DNA of 32,285 nucleotides from Clostridia bacterium. GTDB taxonomy: Bacteria; Bacillota; Clostridia; Oscillospirales; Feifaniaceae. The DNA lies in assembly GCA_017427525.1 (NCBI GenBank), contig JAFRSP010000029.1, forward strand, positions 1-32,285. Reading direction: 5' to 3'. Positions within the stretch are counted from its first letter, which is position 1. Each line of letters opens with the position of its first letter. A program made the translations under genes and the position numbers. The notes beneath the pieces were generated by a model. That model saw nothing but the letters and a program-made list of their open reading frames with translations, was not told the DNA's origin and did no database searches. Shown here one piece after another: positions 10,854 to 17,161 of the stretch.

Positions 10854-11810
10854 ATGATGAAACGATGGGTTCCTCTGGTGCTCTCCTTTCTGCTCCTTTT
10901 CTCTTTTGCCGCCTGTGATGCGATACAGGGCGGCGATGCCCCGGAAATCTCAGGCACAGGTGGGAGCGGCGATAACGACTTGGATATCGATGCCTCCCAA
11001 TTGATTGATGGCGCATGGCCAGACTTGATCTATTCCATCTATGGGATTGATAAACCGGAAACGGATGGACAGATTGTCTACACGGAGTTTTTGGAGGAAG
11101 GCCAATATCAGTATCGGGTTTTCTTTTATGGGTTTACACACGAAGAGCTGAACGCTTGGGTAAGCAGCCTTCTGGAGAGGGGATTTCGCATGACAGATCG
11201 CTGCAAAGAGCGCATGGAGACCTCCTGTGATTCTGATATCGCACTGTTTTTCCCAACGGAGCAAAGCCCGTATCGACTGCGGCTTGCGTTTGACTTTGAC
11301 GAGGGGATGTCGATTGAATACGATGGAGAGGACAACCCTGCCTACGGGATTGTCGAGAAGGAAAACGGCGATGGTAAGATCATTCCCCATATCCCCTATC
11401 ATTTTGAAGTTTCACTGATCCCGCTCAAAACCGACGAGGAGTATGCGGGATGTCTTTCTCTTCTTGATCTGCAGGCTGAGGAACTCAAGGGAATCGAAGG
11501 TGTTAGAGCGGTTCTTCTGACAGAACAGCCCTATGGCACAGGCGGTGGATTCTACTTCTACTCGGATTGTTTTGTAACGGAAGAAAAATATGATGCATGC
11601 CGCCAGTTGCTGCTTCAAAAAATGGCGGAAAAGGGCGTAAAGCTTTTCTTCTTTGACAGTGAGGTCGCGCCGGAGGATATTCAGCTTGGGAAAACCGGCA
11701 TCACTTCGATCGAAAAAGACGGCGCCACGTATGACTTCATAACCCACCCGGATTCAAGTTGGGGCGATTTTGGCGGTAGCTATCGATTTATTCTCAGCCC
11801 CGAAAAATGA
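10854..11810 (+). CDS. Lipoprotein of unknown function (second of three)
   Basis: Start ATG 10854 (or the adjacent ATG 10857) follows AGAGGA, giving 318 residues with a lipoprotein signal (MMKRWVPLVLSFLLLFSFAAC). The longer open frame upstream has no RBS. After a Gly/Asp linker, about residues 50-115 form a module starting WPDLIYSIYGIDKPETDG and ending with EELNAWVSSLLERGF. That resembles a small alpha/beta domain found in Firmicutes lipoproteins, where a strand pair precedes 'T-x-E-E-x-x-x-Y...L-x-x-x-G-F' (from memory; possibly the DUF6591 type). A second alpha/beta part (about 190-318) includes LKGIEGVRAVLL and YDACRQLLLQKMAEKGVKLFF. A small hairpin (ATCAGG/CCTGAT, 10824-10838) sits just upstream. 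Function unknown. Confidence 0.85.
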   Translation: MMKRWVPLVLSFLLLFSFAACDAIQGGDAPEISGTGGSGDNDLDIDASQLIDGAWPDLIYSIYGIDKPETDGQIVYTEFLEEGQYQYRVFFYGFTHEELNAWVSSLLERGFRMTDRCKERMETSCDSDIALFFPTEQSPYRLRLAFDFDEGMSIEYDGEDNPAYGIVEKENGDGKIIPHIPYHFEVSLIPLKTDEEYAGCLSLLDLQAEELKGIEGVRAVLLTEQPYGTGGGFYFYSDCFVTEEKYDACRQLLLQKMAEKGVKLFFFDSEVAPEDIQLGKTGITSIEKDGATYDFITHPDSSWGDFGGSYRFILSPEK

Positions 11811-11910
11811 CAGCTTGCTCCCCTGCCCTGTTATGTCTTTAGGCACCGTTCCTTTCTGCAACAATCTCCATATCCTTGTAGAACACCTGAATCAGAAGGA
11901 GGACAAATCT

Positions 11911-12891
11911 ATGAAAAAAATTCTGGCGTATTTTCTTGCGGCAATGCTGCTGTTTCTCTGCGCCTGCGGGAAAACGGCCGACTCCGCAGAATCCCAGGAT
12001 GATGGATCGCAGACAGCAACCACACAAAACTCCACACAGGATGGATCAGCTGACAATGCACAGGAGGAAGTCATATATGAGGGAGACGCCTACTGGGAGC
12101 ATTTACATGATCTGTGGCGCAACGAGAAAAATGAGGGCTATGTTTGGACGATCACCATTGACGATGTCGCGGTGATCGACGCCATGGGATTGGCAGAAGT
12201 GACCTATGACCTCGACCTTTCCTGCAGCCACGTTGGAGAAGAGATGAATGGGGTATACTCCGGAAGTCTCGGCATGAATTTTAAAGCCGATCTCTCCGGA
12301 ATCAACGAGCTGATCGGCAGCATGGGAGGTTCCGCCTCGACGGACAACATCGGAGGCTGGTTTGTAAACGACAGTTTTGTGATGGATCTGAAGCCTTACG
12401 ATGAGGCAAGTAAAGAGGAGTTTGTCACCTCTTTGGAGCCGGAGGAAACCGAGGAGGACGCTGCAAATGATTATGCTGATGCCATCGTTGGACCGATGCT
12501 TCAGGAAATGGGCAGCGGGAACAAACCCTTTGAAGAGAATTCCGTGCCGGTTTCCTATTGGTATGACTGGGATTACCACATGACCGACGGCGATATGAGC
12601 AATTCTTACTCTGTCACCGGAGTCATGGGAATTGCAAGTGCTTCCGGCTCTATAGATGCGAGCGGAACCCATGTGAGCGGTTCCGGTGTCGCACATTCCC
12701 CACTTGGAGGCGTTTATTCCAGCCGTTATGCGAAGGATTTTGAAGCGCCCTTCCCCTATATCATCCATGTCTATGAATCCGGTGATGTTGTGTTTGAGCT
12801 TCACTCCCCGAATGGGGGCCCTGTGGTGATCAAATTCTACGGCACCATCGATAAAATTCCGGTGTCTCAAACCACGGTTGTGAAACAATAG
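11911..12891 (+). CDS. Lipoprotein of unknown function (third of three)
   Basis: Start ATG 11911 has an ideal RBS (AAGGAGG, 9 nt upstream) and begins the signal peptide MKKILAYFLAAMLLFLCAC; the upstream extension of the frame is not needed. The protein has 326 residues. After the lipid-anchor Cys a long Ser/Thr/Gln/Asp linker (about 20-52) leads into an acidic, beta-rich body. Segments such as MNGVYSGSLGMNFKADL and ATAGSID-like alternations (GIASASGSIDASGTHVSG) suggest extended sheet or repeats. I recognise no family. It lies 100 nt after the second lipoprotein with no clear promoter between, and is followed by a strong terminator at 12924, so the three probably form one operon. Confidence 0.85.
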   Translation: MKKILAYFLAAMLLFLCACGKTADSAESQDDGSQTATTQNSTQDGSADNAQEEVIYEGDAYWEHLHDLWRNEKNEGYVWTITIDDVAVIDAMGLAEVTYDLDLSCSHVGEEMNGVYSGSLGMNFKADLSGINELIGSMGGSASTDNIGGWFVNDSFVMDLKPYDEASKEEFVTSLEPEETEEDAANDYADAIVGPMLQEMGSGNKPFEENSVPVSYWYDWDYHMTDGDMSNSYSVTGVMGIASASGSIDASGTHVSGSGVAHSPLGGVYSSRYAKDFEAPFPYIIHVYESGDVVFELHSPNGGPVVIKFYGTIDKIPVSQTTVVKQ

Positions 12892-12923
12892 AAGAAGAGA
12901 CCAACAGCGAATGAGATGAAAAG

Positions 12924-12966
12924 CGGCCGTACAGATGGGCGTTCCGTCTGTACAGCCGACTTTTTT
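12924..12966 (+). terminator. Rho-independent terminator of the lipoprotein operon (possibly bidirectional)
   Basis: CGGC plus GTACAGA (12924-12935) pair with TCTGTAC plus GCCG (12947-12958), followed by ACTTTTTT. On the minus strand the same stem is followed by GCTTTTC, so it may also stop transcription from the GNAT gene that ends at 13196. The remaining gap 12967-13195 has another imperfect hairpin (12967-12998) and no gene I can support. Confidence 0.85.
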
Positions 12967-13195
12967 GAGAGCCGCGTCGAAAACTGCTGCGGTCTCTCAA
13001 ATCATCGGAACTGAGATGAGAAGCGAATCCAAACTTTTGAGGAGATATCGCTGCTGCTCTCGTGCGGGAAAAAGCGTTGGCGCATAAACCGATCAGTTTG
13101 TGTACCAAATACTTTGTGTTCATATGCCAAGAAAGCACGAAACCACTGAAGGAGCAAAGAAAAGATATGTTCAGCTCCAAGCGACAAACCTGAAT

Positions 13196-13747
13196 TTATC
13201 TTTCTAATCTCAAAATAGCATACCAACACCCATCGCAAATACCTTGATTGTTTCTGTCTGAACTGCGCATCGTGCCCTCGTATTTCATCCCACATTTTTT
13301 CATAACCATACCAGAGTGCGGATTTCTTGGGTCATGTCGGCCTTCAATGCGGTTAGCTCCGACCTCGTCAAAGAAGAAATCAATCACTGCTTTCAAAGCC
13401 TCTGACATAATTCCCTGATGCCACCAGTATTTTCCAAGGCAATAGCCGATGTGGATCATGTCGATATCGTCATTCATATGCACTGCGGAGATGCTTCCGA
13501 TCGGATCGCTTCCGTGCTCTTTCAAGACAATTGCCCACTGGTAATAGTTTTCCTGTGAGTAAGATGAAACCCAGGCTCCTAATACCGCCCTGCTGACATC
13601 GATATTGCTGTGTGCAGGCCACGTCAAAAACTTAGTCACCTCAGGATCAGACGCCCAATTGCGGTACATGGCGTCTGCATCATTGATTGAGAATCGCCTC
13701 AAAAGTAATCGTTCTGTTTCAATCCTCTGCGTTCCACAGTGTATCAC
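13196..13747 (-). CDS. GNAT-family N-acetyltransferase (RimJ/RimL-like)
   Basis: The frame is open back to 13840, but that start lies in the tRNA terminator. GTG 13747 follows GGAGGTG by 6 nt and gives the expected family N-terminus (GTQRIETERLLLRRF), 183 residues. The GNAT core shows IHIGYCLGKYWWHQGIMSEA, the acetyl-CoA-binding loop being Q-G-I-M-S-E-A, and RNPHSGMVMKKCGMKYEG for the C-terminal helix-strand. Such proteins acetylate N-terminal or small-molecule amines; the substrate here is unknown. It lies downstream of tRNA-Gln on the same strand, separated by a terminator, and no strong promoter of its own is visible. Confidence 0.88.
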   Translation of the reverse strand: MIHCGTQRIETERLLLRRFSINDADAMYRNWASDPEVTKFLTWPAHSNIDVSRAVLGAWVSSYSQENYYQWAIVLKEHGSDPIGSISAVHMNDDIDMIHIGYCLGKYWWHQGIMSEALKAVIDFFFDEVGANRIEGRHDPRNPHSGMVMKKCGMKYEGTMRSSDRNNQGICDGCWYAILRLER

Positions 13748-13803
13748 GTCTTTCACCTCCGCAAATTCCCATATATCGGGCTGAGCATCCCATATGCTGA
13801 TAG

Positions 13804-13851
13804 GAATAACAATAGGAACCCTCTTTTGCCTTGTAAACAAAAGAGGGTTCC
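13804..13851 (-). terminator. Terminator after tRNA-Gln
   Basis: A perfect 14-bp stem (13815-13828 with 13838-13851; GGAACCCTCTTTTG and its complement) lies 4 nt past the CCA end. On the minus strand it is followed by TATTGTTATT, a moderate U-rich tract. Confidence 0.8.
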
Positions 13852-13855
13852 ATTA

Positions 13856-13929
13856 TGGCTGCGGGACTAGGATTCGAACCCAGACAAACAGAGTCAGAGT
13901 CTGCCGTGCTACCTTTACACAATCCCGCA
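13856..13929 (-). tRNA. tRNA-Gln (anticodon CUG)
   Basis: The minus strand folds as a cloverleaf: acceptor TGCGGGA/TCCCGCA, D-arm GTG...CAC, anticodon stem GCAGA/TCTGT with loop CTCTGAC (anticodon CUG at 34-36), T-arm CTGGG/CCTAG with loop TTCGAAT, and an encoded CCA. It reads CAG codons. With GatCAB encoded 7 kb away, it is probably charged as Glu-tRNA(Gln) and then amidated. Confidence 0.95.
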
Positions 13930-13942
13930 ACGAACAATCAAT

Positions 13943-13970
13943 ATTATACCCGTGATTTTTAAAAAGTCAA
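13943..13970 (-). promoter_or_regulatory. Promoter of tRNA-Gln
   Basis: The minus strand has TTGACT, 16 nt, TATAAT, with the -10 ending 13 nt upstream of the mature tRNA 5' end. The -10 is perfect. Confidence 0.8.
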
Positions 13971-14141
13971 CCCATCTTCGGAAATTCTTGACGATTATTT
14001 TCACAATCTTTGAAACGAAGCAGGTATTTCAGGCAAATGCCGTGTCAACTCCATTCCCCTCTCCCCTTGTATTTCAATCGATTCTGAAAAAAATGGATGC
14101 TTTGCCGCGCCGATTCTCTCGGCTTGTTTTTCTTTTCCCTC

Positions 14142-14170
14142 TTGCAATACCAGGTTCGATCAAGTATAAT
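14142..14170 (+). promoter_or_regulatory. Promoter of tRNA-Leu
   Basis: TTGCAA, 17 nt, TATAAT on the plus strand, ending 21 nt before the tRNA. The 14.0-14.14 kb stretch between the two tRNA promoters shows no gene. Confidence 0.82.
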
Positions 14171-14191
14171 AACACTGTATGAAAGCGTCAT

Positions 14192-14278
14192 GCCGGTGTG
14201 TTGGAATTGGCAGACGAGGCGGACTCAAAATCCGTTGCCAGCGATGGCGTGCGGGTTCGACCCCCGCCACCGGCACCA
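14192..14278 (+). tRNA. tRNA-Leu (anticodon CAA)
   Basis: Class II tRNA of 87 nt with an encoded CCA: acceptor GCCGGTG/CACCGGC, anticodon stem GCGGA/TCCGT, loop CTCAAAA (anticodon CAA, reading TTG), a long variable arm (14238-14254 region) and T-arm GCGGG/CCCGC with loop TTCGACC. Confidence 0.96.
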
Positions 14279-14294
14279 TGTTGAACGTTCAGAG

Positions 14295-14337
14295 AAGGCA
14301 GGAGCAATTATTTGATTGCTCCTGCCTTCGTTTATTC
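14295..14337 (+). terminator. Terminator after tRNA-Leu
   Basis: A perfect 14-bp stem (AAGGCAGGAGCAAT at 14295-14308, complement at 14315-14328) with a 6-nt loop is followed by CGTTTATT. Confidence 0.85.
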
Positions 14338-14441
14338 ATCATTTGGAATCACGCGCTTGACCGCAATACCCTGTTTTGTCCGAACGGTGCAGAAGTGCAC
14401 ATGGTGTATCCAAGCCGATCCTGCTATTGATACTGGACGAA

Positions 14442-15197
14442 TCAGTCATCAATCTCGGCTCTTACAAAAGTAATGCTATCGACCGGACCGTCGTCATTTG
14501 TCCAGATGAGCTTTACGTCGTCCCCGTTGCCTCTGAGACTGAAGGAACCGACTGTGCCCATCACAAAAGCTTCGCCCAGCTCCGACTCAGTGTCGAGAGG
14601 AAGATCGAAAAACTTGCCCTTATCATATACAAAGGCATCCAGATCGCAGTCATAGTAGACCGTTGCTTTGAAGATGTACGCTCCGTGTGTCATCGGAGAT
14701 GTGATTATGACATTCCAGCCTCGTTCCACATTCTTTTCAATGGTCATTTGCGTGAACTGTGTTTCCTCTTCCAACCATTCGCCGGAAAGCTGAGAATCCT
14801 GCTCAGCCTCGGGAGGAGCGTAGGTATCCGTGCCCTCGGAAGCCTCTGTTACCGCGCCGTTTTCTACGGAAAGATCCCAGGCGTGCAACTCGTCACAGGC
14901 GATACCGACGTAATGCAGCACTCTCACAGTCGCCTTCCCGTCGCCTGCCGCATCGTAGCGGGCGATAAAAGCATCGTCAACCACATCGGCGCTGCTGAGC
15001 TTCACAACAGAATCGTCTTGGGCCATATCATCGGCGACCCAGTTGAGACCGGAGTCCGCAACAGGGATTTGAATCACAAAGCTGCCATCTGAAATCTCGG
15101 CGCTCATTTTCGGTTCTTCCGCTTTTTTCTCACATCCGCACAGCGCAAGAGTCAATAGTATCACAAGGACTAAAAGGATTGGAAATGCTTTTTTCAT
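14442..15197 (-). CDS. Two-domain lipoprotein, N-terminal part chagasin (I42)-like
   Basis: 251 residues. ATG 15197 has AGGAGG seven nt upstream. The lipoprotein signal is MKKAFPILLVLVILLTLALC followed by GC; Cys22 (LCGC) is the likely lipid anchor. Residues about 30-120 resemble the I42/chagasin-type protease-inhibitor fold: SGLNWVADDMAQDDSVVKL, then GDGKATVRVLHYVG. The typical 'NPTTGY' loop is degenerate (ADSGLNW), so inhibition is not assured. About 130-251 resembles a small beta-barrel (LSGEWLEEETQFTQMTIEK, closing with DSITFVRAE) seen in Clostridia lipoproteins. Both calls are from pattern memory. The neighbouring membrane-protein gene lies 103 nt upstream on the same strand. Confidence 0.8.
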   Translation of the reverse strand: MKKAFPILLVLVILLTLALCGCEKKAEEPKMSAEISDGSFVIQIPVADSGLNWVADDMAQDDSVVKLSSADVVDDAFIARYDAAGDGKATVRVLHYVGIACDELHAWDLSVENGAVTEASEGTDTYAPPEAEQDSQLSGEWLEEETQFTQMTIEKNVERGWNVIITSPMTHGAYIFKATVYYDCDLDAFVYDKGKFFDLPLDTESELGEAFVMGTVGSFSLRGNGDDVKLIWTNDDGPVDSITFVRAEIDD

Positions 15198-15300
15198 AGG
15201 AGGTCCTCCTTAGCACGATTATTATGAGAATTTATACATCATAATCGAATAATCAGATTCACAACAACCGCAGATCCATTCCGAAGGTTCTTAGGTCTTT

Positions 15301-15882
15301 CTAAAACTGCTGGTTATCAAGCATCGTCGGTTGAGAATTGATCTCCTTGCGCAACTGAAACAGGACTACAAGTGTGACGATGGCGGCGACGAGGGCAGAG
15401 ATACCGATTACCACAGCGAGTCCGCCCAGAGTGGGCGACAGATTTGAAGATATAAATCCAAGCGAGGACACCACAAAGGCAACATAGAGAACCAGATTCA
15501 GAATCTTCAGCATATGGATCGTGGATGCGCGGCTGGAGTGATAGTCCCCTGCAATCTGCTCCAGTACGCCGAAAAGGATGAAGAGGTAGACAACCGAGAT
15601 AACCCCCATGATCGTGGTTAAAAGATCGGCGTCAAGTTCCGGCTTCGCAATCCCCAAGATCCAAGTTGTTCCTGCCAGGATGACAAGAATAAGAGAAGTC
15701 CATTTTAAGAACGGTTTATCGGAAGCATAGGGTCCCAACTTGTCAAAAGCCAGGAAAAACAGAATCCATCCGATGAAATTCGGGAATACGTTGACAGAAA
15801 AACTTCCAAAATTCAGATTCAGATTCACAAGGGTGAGAAGATACCCAAAGGCAATATAAGAAACTCCTTTTTTGATATCCAT
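15301..15882 (-). CDS. Six-helix integral membrane protein of unknown function
   Basis: 193 residues. ATG 15882 follows GGGAGG by 5 nt. Hydrophobic segments fall at about 7-25, 31-47, 60-78, 87-107, 125-148 and 153-175. The N-terminal MDIKKGVSYIAFGYLLTLVN and VFPNFIGWILFFLAFDKLG resemble a small uncharacterised Clostridia membrane family I know only as hypothetical. There are no catalytic residues or transporter signatures I can name. It may share a transcript with the lipoprotein gene downstream (14442-15197). Confidence 0.8.
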   Translation of the reverse strand: MDIKKGVSYIAFGYLLTLVNLNLNFGSFSVNVFPNFIGWILFFLAFDKLGPYASDKPFLKWTSLILVILAGTTWILGIAKPELDADLLTTIMGVISVVYLFILFGVLEQIAGDYHSSRASTIHMLKILNLVLYVAFVVSSLGFISSNLSPTLGGLAVVIGISALVAAIVTLVVLFQLRKEINSQPTMLDNQQF

Positions 15883-16086
15883 TTTTGCCTCCCAAACATC
15901 TGATTGCGGGCGCTAAAAAGCTCCCGATTCAGGACTTTGATTAGAACCGTAGACGAAACAAAAGTATACCTGTGCTGCAAAGTGTGGATTTGCAAGGTTT
16001 GTGCTGTTTTTTTTGTACTGTTTTATGCTCCGTACATCGATAAGGTACAGCTTTCAAGCACGTCTGTACCCGATCCAAAGCAGACA

Positions 16087-16476
16087 TTACAGATCATCGG
16101 AAGAAAAAGCGTGAGGCAACAGCTCTTTCAGGGAATACGCTGCATATTCCCCTTCTTTATTTGCACAGAGCACGCGAAGGTCAGGAGAAAACTCATTCAG
16201 CATCTGACGGCAGATCCCACAGGGCGTGCAAAAACCGTCTGTATTTGCAATGACAGCCAAGGTGAGAAAGCTGCGTTCTCCCTCGCTGACTGCCTTGCAG
16301 AGAGCTGTTCGTTCCGCGCAGATAGAGTTCCCATAGGAAGCGCATTCCACGTTGCATCCGGTGTAAACCGTGCCGTCAGAGCAGAGCAGAGCAGCCCCAA
16401 CGGGGAAATGGGAATACGGTGCATAGGCCTGCTTCATGGCATCTTTTGCCAGAGCAAGCAGTTGGTGATCCGTCAT
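16087..16476 (-). CDS. cdd: Cytidine deaminase
   Basis: 129 residues, the normal length for the homotetrameric form. It hydrolyses cytidine and deoxycytidine to uridine and deoxyuridine in pyrimidine salvage. Zinc ligands are Cys53, Cys86 and Cys89 (CAE and PCGICR) and the catalytic acid is Glu55. The substrate loop GCNVECASYG keeps the N-V-E ribose contacts but has Cys where many members have Asn. The start YAPYSHFPVGAALL is typical. ATG 16476 follows AAAGGAtaGGG. It lies 183 nt downstream of the PerR-like gene, past a hairpin, so it probably has its own promoter, which I could not define. The gap 15883-16086 shows no gene. Confidence 0.96.
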   Translation of the reverse strand: MTDHQLLALAKDAMKQAYAPYSHFPVGAALLCSDGTVYTGCNVECASYGNSICAERTALCKAVSEGERSFLTLAVIANTDGFCTPCGICRQMLNEFSPDLRVLCANKEGEYAAYSLKELLPHAFSSDDL

Positions 16477-16574
16477 ACTACCCTATCCTTTCAAATGTTA
16501 AAAATCGTCCAATGTTCTGAGGATCGATTCCGGTTCAACTTGAGACGGAGAGCCGGAATCCATCAAGAGAAACC

Positions 16575-16607
16575 CGATAAGAAAGGGAAGATAAAACAAT
16601 CTTCCCT
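16575..16607 (-). terminator. Terminator-like hairpin after the PerR-like gene
   Basis: AGGGAAGAT (16584-16592) and ATCTTCCCT (16599-16607) form a perfect 9-bp stem with a 6-nt loop. On the minus strand TTCTTATC follows, a modest U-tract. Confidence 0.65.
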
Positions 16608-16659
16608 CTTAAAAGCATACAAATTACTGACAGCGGAAAAAAGTTCGCCGGAGGCTAAA

Positions 16660-17046
16660 TCAGAATCTTTTGCAGTCGGCACAGATGCCGTAAAATAAAA
16701 TGGAGGAAGAATCCACCGACGCTCCAGTCTGGTGTTCCACTTCATGCTCGAGGTGGTGAAAGGTTTCAAGGTCTAAATCAATAATCTTTCCGCAGGAGCG
16801 ACAGACAAAATGACTGTGCGGTTCCACGTTCCCGTCAAACCGCTCTTCTCCATCGACCACGGCGATACAGGCAACTCTTCCATCCTGCTTAAACAGCGCT
16901 AAGTTCCGATAGACCGTTGCCAAACTGATATCCAAATATTCCTTCTGAATCTGATCGTAAACCCATTTGGCGCTGGGATGAGATTTTGTAGAGGAAACAA
17001 TCCGTAGAATTGCCTCTCTCTTTTTGCTGTAGCGCCGCTGATTCAT
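16660..17046 (-). CDS. Fur-family transcriptional regulator, PerR-like
   Basis: ATG 17046 follows AGGAGG by 6 nt and gives 128 residues; the frame opens 7 codons earlier at a TTG without an RBS. The N-terminal winged helix carries LATVYRNLALFKQDG. Structural-zinc cysteines are present as Cys82/Cys85 (CRSC) and Cys122/Cys125 (CADC). The regulatory metal site expected for PerR is visible: His23, Asp71 (ERFDGN), His77, His79 and Asp90. In Bacillus subtilis PerR, Asp at the position of Asp71 is linked to peroxide sensing, so a peroxide sensor is more likely than Fur or Zur, but that is inference. A perfect palindrome overlaps its predicted start site, suggesting autoregulation. Confidence 0.9.
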   Translation of the reverse strand: MNQRRYSKKREAILRIVSSTKSHPSAKWVYDQIQKEYLDISLATVYRNLALFKQDGRVACIAVVDGEERFDGNVEPHSHFVCRSCGKIIDLDLETFHHLEHEVEHQTGASVDSSSILFYGICADCKRF

Positions 17047-17060
17047 AATATGCCTCCTAT

Positions 17061-17083
17061 TTAACAAGAATTGTTCTTGTTAA
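17061..17083. promoter_or_regulatory. Perfect palindromic operator upstream of the PerR-like gene
   Basis: TTAACAAGAA, TTG, TTCTTGTTAA: ten bases match exactly around a 3-nt centre. It spans the predicted transcription start and ends just upstream of the AGGAGG. The core CAAGAAT-T-GTTCTTG fits the 7-1-7 layout of Fur-family boxes, though its sequence is not the classical Fur or Bacillus PerR box. Confidence 0.75.
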
Positions 17084-17087
17084 TTTT

Positions 17088-17116
17088 TTTATATCACAAA
17101 CAAAAGGTAATGTAAA
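17088..17116 (-). promoter_or_regulatory. Promoter of the PerR-like gene
   Basis: The minus strand has TTTACA, 17 nt, TATAAA, placing the start near 17081, inside the palindrome. Confidence 0.75.
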
Positions 17117-17161
17117 GGTTTTTAAAAAATAAACCCCAATTATATCAAGCGCTGGTCAAAA

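Noticed and set aside
13002..13295. Minus-strand ORF overlapping the end of the second GNAT gene
   Set aside because: It overlaps the GNAT in another frame, has no RBS and resembles no family.
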